Shown: piece by piece, positions 46,763 to 58,255 of the stretch
Layout of the letters: each line of letters starts with the position of its first letter
Position numbering within the stretch: the stretch's first letter is position 1
From: Aquatica leii
Lineage: Eukaryota; Arthropoda; Insecta; Coleoptera; Lampyridae
Assembly (NCBI GenBank): GCA_035610365.1
Contig: CM069434.1
Span: forward strand, 31,086,238 to 31,150,237
Length of the DNA stretch: 64,000 bases
Direction of reading: 5' to 3'
Position numbers and translations under genes: made by a program
Notes under the pieces: generated by a model
The model's input: the letters and a program-made list of their open reading frames with translations, nothing else
The model's database searches: none
What the model was told of the DNA's origin: nothing

Positions 46763-48425
46763 AGACTTTGACTTATTCATTGATAAATTGCTTTCTGCAC
46801 TTTAAAATTTATCACTGCCCTACTGCGTGATTATAGTAAGCGATTTTAATGTTCATTTCTGCAAAAAAGATGCAAAAACTCGTTTTCTATGTAATCTGTT
46901 TGAATCTTTTGATTGTAAACAATTAATATAATTACCAACAAGAGGCCGCTATTGCATCGATAATATTTTTTCAAATGTTTCAGAAGATGTATTTGGTGCC
47001 AATGTTATTGAAACTGGCTTCTCAGATCATCCGGGACAGTTTGTTAAAATAAAACACTACCAGGCTCATAGAAAACCCATATATGAGTTTACAACTTTTC
47101 GTCCTTCAACGGTAGCAGGTTCTAATATGTTTTTCAATGAGTTAAGTATTTGTAACTGGGATTTCTTAAAATGTCACAAAGTTAACAATGAAAAAAAAAT
47201 TTCAATCTTTTTCAATATATTGTATTATGCATTTATCTTCTCGTTTCGCAAAACTACATTCAGAACAAGACGCTGCAATAACAAAATTAGGTGGTTTAAT
47301 AATAAATTAAAAAGTTAAGGGATCAAGTACAATTCGTAAAGGCAGTTTATTTACAATATGGTTCTACCAATTTTAAGGGTCTGTACATTAGTCTTAGACG
47401 AGAATGCAAACAAGATATTAAACTTATAAAAATACAAGCTAACGACAATGCTATTAAAAATTCTAATAATCTCATCAAAACTATGTAGAGTATTGTTAAT
47501 TCCTATACATTTAACAACAATCCAAGTGCAAACACTGACTTGTGTCTTAATGAATTTAATAAATACTTTACAAATATTTCTAGCGACTTATTGAAAGACT
47601 TTCCTGTCATGGGTACCAATTCCTTAAATTCAAATCTAAATCATAACTTTCCCTCTAACCTGAAAATATTTAAATTTTAAAAAGTGTCACAAGTAAGAGT
47701 TTGCGATGCTATATTAGCACTAAAAAACATATATGGTATGTGCGTTAAATTATTACAAAAAAGGATCAGTCTACTCATTGATCCACTTACACATATAGTT
47801 AATACCATTCTTATTACAAGTGTTTTTCCAGATCTTTTAAAAGGTGCAGTTGTTCATCTCCTTTATAATGCAAATATCCCAAATAATTATAGACCAATTT
47901 CAATATTACCATCATTATACAAAGTTAATAAAAAAATTGTTTCTAAGCAGATTAGTGACTACTTGGAATCAAACAATTTATTTTACTGCTTTCAATTTGG
48001 GTTTAAAACAAATAGATCCACTACTGAAACCTTTACTTATTTCGTAAATAACACATTAGTATGTTTGAAGCGGGTGAGCTACATCCTAGTCAAAAAAAAT
48101 TGTTTTTATAAATTTTATGTTTCGAGTGTTCATTTTATTTCTTCTTACTTAAAGAATAGATATCAATGTGTTAGTGTAAACGGAGCCGTTTCTAAAAGAC
48201 TACCTATTCATACCGGAGTTCCACAGGGATCAATTCTTCGCCCTCTATTATTCCTAATCTATATTAACGATTTACCCTTGTTCCTTAGTAAAGACATCAA
48301 ATGTTTATTACATGCAGATAATGTAGCACTTATTAGTAAGAATTCGGAAATAAATCTTGCCAGCAAACAAAAGAAATTTGCCATTTGTTATGTAAAAAAA
48401 ATTGGTAGTTCAATTTTCTAGTATA
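46763..48425 (+). pseudogene. LINE with endonuclease end and reverse transcriptase, left part
   Basis: Begins in the apurinic-type endonuclease (VSDFNVHF, where D-F-N is catalytic, and ETGFSDHPGQFVKIKHY with the SDH motif). It passes through a linker (NEFNKYFTNIS, VCDAILALKN) into the RT (NNYRPISILPSLYKVNKKIV, FQFGFKTNRSTTETFTYFVN, HTGVPQGSILRPLLFLIYIN). The block with the first catalytic Asp is missing between FVNNTLVCL and HFISSYLKNR. YADD is replaced by HADN, so the enzyme is dead. Stops and frame changes occur in the endonuclease and linker. It is a Jockey/CR1-like element, cut at 48.43 kb by an LTR and resuming at about 49.56 kb. Confidence 0.8.
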
Positions 48426-48429
48426 AAAA

Positions 48430-49517
48430 TTTTTCAAGTATAAAATTTATCCCGCGACGTACGCGATCCTTTACGGACCGTTCTTAGCGGTTTTTTCGGT
48501 CTAACAAAAAACTTTCATTATTAAGTTGGTTCACGATACTTCACGTGAATATGTGGGCGAATTTTACGTAGTGTTGAGTAAAAGTTTATTTTGGGATATG
48601 TAATTTTATAACGTTTTTGTATTGAGGGCTTAATTAATTCTTTAGCGGGTGGCCGAAAAATTTCTATGACGTCACGTTAGTGTTAACGTTCTTGTTTATA
48701 CACCGTCAAGAGTTAGAAGCTTTTAGGATTATCTTTCTTTTGGGAGACGGATTATTACAAAAACTGGGAAAAGTTATTCCGCTAAGTCAAAGGGAAACGC
48801 TGCGCATTTACGTTCTTACATAATTGAATGCTAAAGGGGACCTTTTACTTCTGTTAACATTATAATTTTGTTTATGTTGGGTTTAATATTACTTTTTAGG
48901 TAACTCAAGTACGGAATTAGCTAATCCCCTACTTGATAAAACCTAACTTTGAGTATTACTATTTCAATGCTTTTTCAATTTCTACTTCGGTGGTCATGTC
49001 GTTTATGACCGTACGTGCATGTTAGGTTAACACAATTAATATAATTTTTGTACTTCACAAACTCATAAACAGTGCGCGTTGAGTCTCAAAAACTTAAACT
49101 GTTTGTTTGTCTACAATTTTAAAATTTGCGAATATAAATTCAGACGTTATATTTATGTAAAAGTTTAGACCGACAGGGTCAGCTTGTTGTACGGTGTGTT
49201 CCTTACTAGTCGACGCAACTTATAATTCATTCGAGCCACGTATAAATATTTGCGAAAACTTATATTTATGTACCTTCTTTATCTTCTGTGATAAATAAAT
49301 ACATATATACCGCGTTATTACTTCTCCGATGCTCTTTATTCTTTTCCAGCTACGGGTAAAGTTAGACGGTATCTCCCTAACTTAATCTTTCATCGTCTTG
49401 TCGCCTTTTTTTAGATTTACGTTATAATTTCGCATAACAAAAGCTGCGATCCGTCTCCAAAGAAATTGTGCTAGCCGTTACTTTGTTTTGTTACAAGAAG
49501 ACCAGCGTAACAATTTA
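48430..49517 (+). repeat. Gypsy-type LTR, copy 2, inserted in the LINE
   Basis: Same family as 37.69-38.70 kb. It ends GCGTAACA and is followed by ATTTATTCTTGGCAGCCCAA, which has the TGG start of a primer-binding site. A little internal sequence therefore remains after the LTR before the LINE returns. The exact left edge is uncertain. It is moderately old. Confidence 0.5.
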
Positions 49518-49555
49518 TTCTTGGCAGCCCAACTCGAGGAACCTGATTTTCTCGT

Positions 49556-49740
49556 AACACATTAAAGAAATTCAAAATTGGTGCATTGCTAATAAACTTG
49601 TTCTTGACACATCAAAAAATAAATATAGTTTTTTGTTAACGTCTAGAAACATAATTTATGACCATTCTAATACGAAATTTTTAGGTTGTATTCTCGGCAA
49701 CAGCCTTAATTTCAACAACCATCTTTAATAATTGATAGTT
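49556..49740 (+). pseudogene. LINE, right part (RT thumb)
   Basis: The translation EIQNWCIANKLVLDTSKNKY and TKFLGCILGNSLNFNNHL is the stretch that normally follows the YADD block in this kind of RT, so it continues the LINE broken at 48.43 kb. It ends in a stop and no tail is seen. Confidence 0.65.
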
Positions 49741-50050
49741 GTGAATAGTTACTGAATAAATGTTAGTTAGTTGATTTAAGTCTATTAAGTAAATATACCA
49801 TCTACTCCGTAAAAAAACAACTATTTTTAAAGACCTACATATTAAGTGAACTAATTACGGGAGTACAAAATGAAAATATCTTATCTGAAAGTTTTAAAAT
49901 TTTAGAGTATCAACTGTGATTGTGACTCTCCAAGTGGTTGCTTTTAAACATATAGCATTGTTTAAAATTTCTTATTAAAAAACTAATACTTATTTTTTAA
50001 TTTTAAATAAACTTTTTATAATATAATAAATTTTATATTAAAATAATACA
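49741..50050. other. non-coding sequence
   Basis: AT-rich; nothing is recognised. Confidence 0.35.
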
Positions 50051-50054
50051 ATCG

Positions 50055-50890
50055 AAATTAAGGGTGTACTTAATGAAAAAATGCAAAAATTATCAATTTT
50101 TTTTTATTTTTGTTTTTTAATCTATACTATATTCTGCAAAGAATGCAAAAAACCCTATGTCTCTACAAAGTTTAAAAGTTACTTTAATTTAAGTGTTAAC
50201 TTGGAAGGACTCTTCTAGCTATGCGTTACACAAAAATTCCCTGCTTCAATGCCTAATAAATAAAAAATACGACAACGAGGTATGTTTCCATTAACCGATA
50301 ATGCTAGACCATTCCGAGCAACAATGTTTAGGCTAATCTCCCCATTGCATTTTTTGCACCAAGCAAAAGAACTCACCACCGCACTCAATGCTCTGATACA
50401 AACAAAATCGAAAACATAATTGCTTTCATACAATAAACACAAGTAAAACAATAACACTACAATATACGAACAGCAACAAGAACCTTGAAAAGCAAAGACG
50501 ACTACTAAAGATAAAGAACAAAACTTATTGGTTTCTTGCTTCTCATGAACAGTTGTATTTTTCCTATTTCAGTACACTTTTCTTCAAAACTATGACAGGT
50601 AACTGAGTGTGTTTTTTTTATCTTATTCATGGCGACGCTATTAACAAGCGCAGCAGAGCGAATGTTAAAAAGCCAGTTGGCTTCTTTTTTACTTTACTTT
50701 TAATAAAACAATAAAATTTTCAAACTTTCTAAGTCATTAAAAAATCTAAAACTTCTTTAAATTAAATTCTACCTGCTGTAGAGTTTTAAAACTATGTAAA
50801 GAAAACGTGTTCAAAATTTCACAAAAATCGATTTAGTAGTTTTTGAGTAAAGTGTACTTCAATTTGCATGGAAAATGGCCCTTAATTTAC
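50055..50890 (-). pseudogene. possible Mutator-like element remnant
   Basis: A minus-strand frame (50457-50215) contains FAWCKKCNGEISLNIVARNG followed by LALSVNGNIPRC. This resembles the N-terminal cysteine module seen in Mutator-like transposase proteins of insects (CxxC, a strand ending in GL, then a later Cys). AAATTAAGGG at 50062-50071 faces its complement CCCTTAATTT at 50880, a possible short inverted terminus pair. The transposase core was not found. Both points are weak alone; together they make a tentative call. Confidence 0.3.
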
Positions 50891-53050
50891 TTCTAGAAAA
50901 TTTAATTTAAACATATTAAATTACGTAATATATACAAAAAAAAACAAAAATATAGTTTGTTGCTATCATTAGTTACTACAGAATCAAAAATAAATAATTA
51001 AGATATTAAATAGCATTTTACTTAAAAAAAATATGAAAACGTGAACAAGTTAAATTAGCAAAAAACAATTTCTGTAATTACGTTACATAATTGCAAACAT
51101 GTGTCCTAGATCAAACTTGTCTTTACACCAATTTAAATTTATTTTGCAATAATTAGATTTTGTGTAATTAATTTAAATATGTAAAACATGTAATAAATGC
51201 AAAACACATATACAATTCAACGTCTTATTGTGTATAAATTGGTATTTACAAATGTATTTATTGTGACGCTATAAACAATATTAAATTAAACTTGTGTGTC
51301 TAAGAAAAACATATTAAATTACAAAATGTTAAAATCAATTAAGATTTATGTTTCTAAACTAAACGTGAAAATTACAAGAAAATTGTTATCCCACTTTACA
51401 GTAAGTATTCAACAATCCCGAAAATAACAGACATACTTTTCAACAATGTAAGAAAATCTACGTTTCTCTTGAAAACTAATCTCAACTTTCTAATAAATTA
51501 AGTTTTAAGTTTAACACCTCAATAACTTTCAAGGTATCTGTCTATGTCTCTACCTCATGTTTCCTGCAGGATTTTCATTTTCTTTCTAACTTTTCTATTT
51601 GTTTTCTACCTTAATTGCTACTCTAGACTGTTAACAAAGTTAATAAATAATTTCAAATCTAATTTTTGACAAATTACGATTTATTTTAAAATATTTGTTT
51701 TTAAATAGCATAAATACTATATATGTAAACATCTCGTTACTACGTGCATTATGTTATTACTGGCTTAAAAGCACGAAATATTTTTAGGTTAAAAATAATT
51801 TTACTGTAGGTTTGTATAAATTTACAAAAACGTTTGTTTTGTTAAATTTTTACCACAAATTCTTAGTCAACATGTATAACTTAAATTTTATTTTTGTTTA
51901 AAAAAAGCATACACTACCAACATTAATGTGGAATAATCCGGTTTATTGTAATAATGCAACATCCTCGGTGGATTGGTGAACAATTTAGAATGTCTTCGTG
52001 CAACTTAACAACAAAGTTTGTGCATAACGTTACAGTAATATTGTTAATTTGTTGTGTAGTTTTACAAATATAAGTGTTTGTATATAAAACTTTAGATTCC
52101 TACTTAGTAAGTTTTCGAATAAACGTAGGTGAAGTTAAGTAACATTGCATTTATTTAAAACATGTCAACCACACTCACCGTTTTACTTATAAAAATGAAC
52201 ATTTAAAAATCAATGCTAAAAAAATAAAAACACTACAAAATGTAATATAAACTCAACGACAACTTAAAATAAAATAAATTTAAGATTGCAAACTACGTTT
52301 TTAATCGTAGTTAGAAAAACTAAAAATAGTATGTTTTATTGCAACTACAAATTTTTAAATTAAGTTTATATATTTTTGTGTCATTTGACTATTTTGATAA
52401 AAAACGTATCTTTGTTTATCTTTTTAAAAACTAAACGTATAAATAATTTTTATTTTAAAAGATTAATTCGTTTTTAAAAAACTAACCATACGATTGTCAT
52501 CAAAATTAATATTTTGAATATCAAAACGCATACGCATTTGTTGTTTATTGTTTGCGTTAATTAAAAAATTGATATTAAAATTACTTTTTAAAACATGTAC
52601 ATTATTTATGCGTTTTCAGTATTAACATTTATTTTTACAAAAAAAAAGAAATAAAACTAAATAATCGTGGTAGTAACAGTGTAAGCTTGAAAAACAATTT
52701 GCAAACTTTAAATGCGTACCAATAGCTTTCGTCATTTGAATTTACTGCGAGTTATTTCCTTAAAAACGCACACTTCTATTAGCAGTAAATGTGTTAAATA
52801 GCTACTGGTTTCAAATTATTGCTGCAGTTTTAGAAACAATGTACAAAACTGTACAAAATTTATAAAAATACTACATAATTAAATGTTAAATACAAATATT
52901 TTAAACGCAATCGTTGCCGCTGCAATCTACAAATTTATTCTGTAATTTTTAATTAGACTAAAATGTATCAGCGTATAGTTAGAGGTTAGTAAAATGGCAT
53001 CTTGCAAAAGCTAGATATAGAAAATTGCTTATATTATATTATAAACAACT
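50891..53050. other. AT-rich non-coding sequence
   Basis: About 2.2 kb with no coding frame, RNA gene or repeat that I can support. Confidence 0.45.
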
Positions 53051-53052
53051 GT

Positions 53053-53228
53053 AAATAGCTATAGCGACGGTAAACGTTGAAAGTTGATTTTACGCCCGCG
53101 TAGTTCAAAATGGTTTTGAATAAAACAGCGACATAAAACTACAACTTAAAAGACATTGTGGTTGCAACATTGTCAGTGTAATATAAAAATAAAATTAATT
53201 TTTAACGTTTGCTGCCGCTATATAGTTA
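53053..53228. repeat. foldback element, copy 3 (short, about 175 bp)
   Basis: The left end TAGCTATAGCGACGGTAAAC with GTT faces AACGTTTGCTGCCGCTATAT at the right, an imperfect inverted pair of about 25 bp. The body (GATTTTACGCCCGCG, GTTTTGAATAAA, CAACATTGTCAGTG) matches the foldback copies at 1.8 kb and 40.1 kb. Confidence 0.6.
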
Positions 53229-53484
53229 GATTTTATATACAGTAACCTGTACTAAGAAGTGGCTTGGCCATCAAACTTTGCTAATAGTAAATTACATAGA
53301 TTTAGTAAAAAGTACAGTAATTTAAGTAATAAAGCAATTTTTTTTTATATTAAAACAATTTTTTTTTGTTTATGTAGTATTCCTATTACCTACTTAAAAT
53401 CACACAATTGATTATGCAAAAATAGAACAGTTTTTAAGTAGATAAATTGTACAACAAAAGAAAATGTAAAAATTTGTAAATGTG

Positions 53485-53668
53485 TTAATGCAACGGCGAT
53501 GTAACAGTTGTAATGTAACGGCAATGTAACGAGTGAATGTTAAGGAAATATAACGGTTGTAATGTAACGGTAATATAACTGTTGTAATGTAGCGGATATA
53601 TAACGACAGCAACGTGACGGCTATGTAATGGTTGTTACGTAGCGGCAATGTAATTGTTGTAACGTTTA
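53485..53668. repeat. minisatellite, about seven 25-bp units
   Basis: Consensus TAATGTAACGGCAATGTAAC followed by GGTTG, itself made of two ~12-bp halves. The minus-strand frame through it repeats Ile/Thr/Leu strings and is not a gene. Confidence 0.8.
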
Positions 53669-54310
53669 TTGTATAATCCACAATCATTTTTATGCATTAA
53701 ACAAACTATTTCTAAAAAACATCGAATTTCTCAAAACTTTTTTTGTGATGTTTTTTTTGGCGATCAATTTTATTAATCATATTTGATAGAATATGTTGGC
53801 TTAACAAATGTAATGTAATTCGAATAGCAAACAAAACACTTATTACCATTTATATCACATGTTTACCTGTTTAAAAAATACGCAGTAGTACAATTTTCTC
53901 TTTTTTCTGCTTGCATTTGTATTTCTACAAATACATTCAACTTACTGTGATAAGCTTTGCTGGGGGTTCTGAAGATTATAGTACTGCATTTTTTTTTTCT
54001 TTAAAAATTCTCAAAATTAAAATCCATAGCTGCTATGAGTAGAAATGAAATCCATATTAAAAATATAAAGATAACTTTAAAGTAAATATCTGCATCAAAA
54101 AAGTCTTCTAATAATATCTCAATCTAACAGACTTTATGAGCAATAGCTCCATCTTGTTGTAAGTAGATATGTTGTCTAACCATTAAATTCAAGTTATTCA
54201 AGATCTCGAAGTGTAGTTTGTAATACTTCAACATACCACTCGGCACCAGTTAATGCAGTAAGTAAGTAAATAAATAAATAAATTACATTACATTTTAGCG
54301 TTACATTTTT
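53669..54310. other. non-coding sequence
   Basis: AT-rich, with a short GTAA/ATAA tandem run at about 54259-54283. Nothing else is recognised. Confidence 0.4.
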
Positions 54311-54727
54311 GAAGTGAAACTTCTTTATCGGCGTTGGAAAAAATTTTTGCGTCATATTTTACGCGTCACATTTTTTACCGTCAGATGTTTTTCGGTTACG
54401 CGTAACATTTTTCCGTTACGCGCCATCTTTTTTGTTGCCCCTACCACGGTTGGTTCAGACGAAGAGTACTTTCAGTTTCTCCAACGCAGTAGGGAGAGCA
54501 TGTCGCTTATTTCGTTACGCCTCACATTTTTAATTAATACGACTGCTAATTTAATGAACATCAATTAATTGGCATAGAGTATAAATTCTGAAATATGTTA
54601 TTAATTTTTGTAAATCAATTAACTAATTTTTTATTATAAAATTCTAAAATATTTTTAAATAAATACAAATTGTACAAGGTGTTCAAAGGTAGTAAAATAA
54701 ATAAAAAGTTCGCCCGCGGGTGGGCTC

Positions 54728-54764
<37 letters not shown>

Positions 54765-55062
54765 GTCGATTGCGCCACGGAGGCACATACTATAGGTCAC
54801 AAAACGGATGGTTATAAGGTACACGATCAAAACGTTGCTATAAGATACGATCAATTGTTGTTTTGTAATTAATGGCTTACGGTAACTGAAATATGAAATT
54901 GAATCTACAAAAATTAGTTAATTGATTTACAAAAATTTGTATTCATGTTTATGATAATAAAATCCTTTTGTTTAAAATTTATTTAACTTTATTTAACCAA
55001 TTTCTGAAAAGTTGCATGTAGATCATTTTGCGAAAAATAAGGCCATAAAGAAGTTTCACTTC
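54311..55062. mobile_element. 752-bp inverted-repeat unit enclosing a tRNA-Asn gene
   Basis: GAAGTGAAACTTCTTTATC at 54311-54329 faces its complement at 55044-55062 (18 of 19 bases). Just inside the left end is a GC-richer block with repeated GCGTTACATTTTT-like and ACGCGT(A/C)ACATTTTT motifs, and a frame of 84 codons (54314-54568; VAPTTVGSDEEYFQFLQRSR) that I do not recognise. TTACAT occurs outside both ends, a possible target duplication. A non-autonomous DNA element is the simplest reading; chance inverted sequences are the alternative. Confidence 0.45.
54711..54784 (-). tRNA. tRNA-Asn (GTT)
   Basis: 74 nt. The anticodon loop CTGTTAA gives GTT. The A box (TGGCGCAATCGACTAGCGCG) and B box (GGTTCGAGCCC) are complete, and D, anticodon and T stems pair fully. 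One C-C mismatch lies at the fifth acceptor pair, where insect tRNA-Asn usually has a G. TTTTT follows on the minus strand three bases past the end, a Pol III terminator. It is probably functional, but the acceptor change leaves room for a recently decayed copy. Confidence 0.9.
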
Positions 55063-55310
55063 TTACATGTGTACACTAGTACACGCCCTAATTTTTTTAT
55101 TTATTTTTCACGTACTGAACAAAAATTTCAATTTTGATTTTTTATTATCAAATAAAAAAATATTTTAATTCTTTTTTTAAACTAATTTTTAAAACCATTG
55201 ACTGTAAATAAATTTATGGTTATAAAAATTATCAAAAACTAAATCATACGAATATGAACAACTTCATTTATCAATTTTAATTAATCGACCAGTCAAACAT
55301 AATAGTTTTA
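55063..55310. other. AT-rich spacer
   Basis: No feature is recognised. Confidence 0.35.
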
Positions 55311-55319
55311 ATTTTTCAA

Positions 55320-55805
55320 AAGTAACATTCTTTAAGGATTATATAACCACCTCATATCGCCCGGTTGAAACCCACCGTTTTGTGCCTTGACGTTATATCT
55401 GGTCTTCATTCTGTCGCTGGCAATTTGCTTGTTTTTACAGACCGCTTCATGTACTTTGTTTAACTTTTTTATCAATTTGTTCAAGTTTCCAGTCGTCATC
55501 AAACATAGTAGTTTCGAGGCATTTGACTTTTTTCATGTTGCGAATAATGACTGCGGTCTAACAAACGTGGTTTTCTGAACAAGGCATCACCGTTCCGATT
55601 CCTTGCATTCTAGCAATATATTGATCTATCTCGCAACTTGCCTTTCCGGATTACAATATTGCAATAGCCATTTTGATGCGGCGTAGTCCGGTAAAAATTC
55701 TCAAAAATTTTTATACCGGCGTGCATTCACCACACTTTCACTTTTTCTAGTCAGAGTCACGTTTTTACTTAATAAGACTTGCACGACTCTCTTATCTGAC
55801 AAATA
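55320..55805 (-). mobile_element. Gypsy pol fossil (RNase H end and integrase C-terminal piece)
   Basis: Right to left: NRNGDALFRKPRLLDRSHYS matches the NADALSRRP end of Gypsy RNase H, and KQIASDRMKTRYN with GGFQPGDMRWLYNP matches the integrase C-terminal region. The part in between is not present. It is a short old fossil. With the LTR to its right it forms a plausible remnant of the same family and orientation as the young element at 13.4 kb. Confidence 0.65.
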
Positions 55806-56304
55806 AGAATTTTAAGAGCATCGTTTTACATATCTAAACAGATCCCATGAATTTTTATAACGTTTATTTCTAGGATTTTTTTGTAATGTCAGTTAACTAG
55901 TCAAGTACCCAATGGTCACTTTTAACTGTCTATGAGTAGGTATTTCTTTGCTCGTCGCCGTTCGAAGTCTTACTTATACTAGTGATGTCTTCTCATTTTC
56001 CAACATGTCAAAATGAATTATGGTTTATGTCGTTCTCATATCAACTTAACACTTTGTTCATGGATTTTGCAATTAAGATAAATGTTGTCTAATTGCGCTA
56101 TAAAAGATGCAATTTAAATGGTGATCTTTGGTGTATGACTAGATTAACTTAATTCTTGCCTATTTAGGTTAACTCGTTTTAGGTTTTCTTGTCTTTTTTT
56201 TTAAGTTTAGTACAGTGTTGTCGTACGTGGCTTATCTTATCGCAATTTGAAGTCATAACTGCTTTTTTTCACAGCATTCGTTGCACTATTTATGTCTGCG
56301 CAGA

Positions 56305-57215
56305 TTATTTCATCTTTATATACTTGTTGCAAATAAGAGCGCCAGATCTTTCTAAGTAAAACTTCTGTTTTGATCAAGACAGAAGGTCCAACTTGTAACG
56401 AAATAAGGTCCGTAATTATTGTTACGCTGGTTTTTGTGTAACTATAAAAAAAAGATAAGTATGTATGTATAACAACTTTAATTTTAATTTAATAACGGAC
56501 ATTAGGTATTAACAACGAGCACCAGAAATTTTGTAGTACATTATTCACTCTATAAATGGGAAGTATCGGCAACACACAATACATAACTTTACACATAGGG
56601 TGTCGATAGTGGAGAAAGTAAGATGACCTATACCTATGGTTCACAGCATGCAACACACAAAATAATTAATGAAACTATTTCAATGATATTGAAACAATTA
56701 TTGTAAGTTAAAACAAACAAAATTTTGTGAAAGACTTTTCTGACAACGACAAAGGAATTAAATAAAACTTTCCCACAATCCAGTACTTGCCCCTTGAACA
56801 TAAGCTTTCCAGAATTGTAATCGTTTCATGAAAGTAAATGGTCAATATTAACTCCTCATCGATCGATAATACATCGAAACATGCCGCCAATACGTGGCGG
56901 GGCGTGCTATCAAATTAAGAAGAAAATTAAGAAATAATTCTAAAAACTAATAGGAAACGCTTATCCTGTGATCAATAAACTACTAGAAATGCGTTCTCAA
57001 ATTATAATTTGATTTCCATAAACTCCGATGTTATAAGATTAAAAAGTTATACCATCACAAGCACGATTTTAAGTAGTTGACAGTTTGACGTCTTGACAGG
57101 AAATGAAGTAAAACTAAACTCCTTAGAGGGCGTCAAAAATAAAAATCAAACTTTAAGGTAGTGAATAAACAGGGTATTACATTATAAAATTTATGCACAT
57201 ACAAATATAACTAAA
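56305..57215 (-). repeat. old Gypsy LTR, same family as at 13.4 kb
   Basis: Shares with the young LTR, in order: AGAGCGCCAGA, AAGTAAA(A)CTTCT, AACTTGTAAC, and at the far end ACAGGGTATTACATTAT with AAATTTATG. It is diverged and shorter than the 1354-bp form. In the same orientation it would be the 5' LTR of the pol remnant at 55.3-55.8 kb. Confidence 0.55.
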
Positions 57216-57800
57216 ATCTTATTTTTTATAACAAATCCATTGATTCCGGGATTTGGTTAAATGCGGCCCACGCATAAAGTGGAATTGTGGTTAAGCAAAT
57301 GCGGCCCAAGTTTCTAATCTAAAAAAAAGTTAATTTTCCAATATAAATTGAAGTCTGAACAGATCTGGTATTTAATTACAAATTTACGACGGGTTGACCA
57401 CTGGAACCTATTAACAATGTTTTTTTTTACAAATGAAATTCGGTAAAAATGAATTACAGTATTAATACTATACGAGGTGTTGCGGATTAATTGTAATAGC
57501 AAACTGAAGCTTCCAGTAAGTTAAATTTAGGTAAATTTTTAGAAATTAATTTTGGACTGGAATTATTGATTTTAGAGATCTCAGTCTGAAACCAAAGGGT
57601 AGCGATGCCAAACGTATTAAAAGATCTTAAGCGTGATCAATCGATGCGCCAATCTCAACTACATTAAGGGTTAAAAACGTGTCTTTAAAAGTAACAGATA
57701 GATTTAGCTTACGATCAACGAATTCTACGCCAAACTGGAGCAATTTACTTACGGGACTAAGGTTCAGTGGTTGCAAATAGCACTAGATAAACTAGAAACT
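57216..57800. other. non-coding or unrecognised sequence
   Basis: Less AT-rich than its neighbours. No clear frame is seen. Confidence 0.3.
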
Positions 57801-57801
57801 T

Positions 57802-58080
57802 GTGGTCAACACTGAGCGATGGTCTTTTGACGTGACAAAGTTTTTATACATAACGGAGAAAATTAAATACAAAAATTGTGAGAATAGCAGGATTCGAAAG
57901 CCGGTTTTTGTTATACCGTATGAGTTGAGATTGTCAGGGTACGATAACAGATATTTATTAGATCGTTTAAATGAATTTACGGTATCAGGATCGGTTCCAG
58001 AAAGAGTTAGCCAGATACAAATCATTAAGGTACAAAATATGAATCAAATAGATACAAGTAAAAGATTCTACAAAGACTAG
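57802..58080 (+). other. unrecognised open frame of 92 codons
   Basis: Begins MVNTERWSFDVTKFLYITEK and contains FVIPYELRLSGYDNRYLLDR and FTVSGSVPERVSQIQ. The composition is balanced, unlike the AT-driven frames nearby, which favours real (former) coding sequence. I do not recognise the family. It lies just before a Copia-like gag remnant and may belong to the same element. Confidence 0.3.
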
Positions 58081-58107
58081 ATCGTGAAAGAAAAGGTTTC
58101 TACTAAG

Positions 58108-58255
58108 AAATGGTCGCGGCAGACATGAAAATTTTTAGTTTTGACGGCAGATTTTATTCTGTGTTTCTTTACGTTTGAATGCTTATTAGAGGCTAAGGGC
58201 TATGAAGCGGTAGAAGTGGCCCGCAGCCGAGAGTCCAAAGTTCACGCGTAATTGA
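58108..58255 (+). mobile_element. short Copia-like gag remnant
   Basis: ADMKIFSFDGRFYSV followed by ECLLEAKGYEAVEV fits the start of Copia-type gag proteins, which typically read (I)xxFDGxNYxxW and then a helix with LLxxxxLWxxV. It is short, old and broken. Confidence 0.4.

Noticed and set aside
53412-53687. Minus-strand frame of 91 codons
   Set aside because: It is a translation of the 25-bp minisatellite and repeats the same residue pattern.
54259-54300. Short GTAA/ATAA tandem run as a possible CRISPR-like or regulatory array
   Set aside because: It is a plain tetranucleotide microsatellite, with no spacer structure and in a eukaryotic setting.
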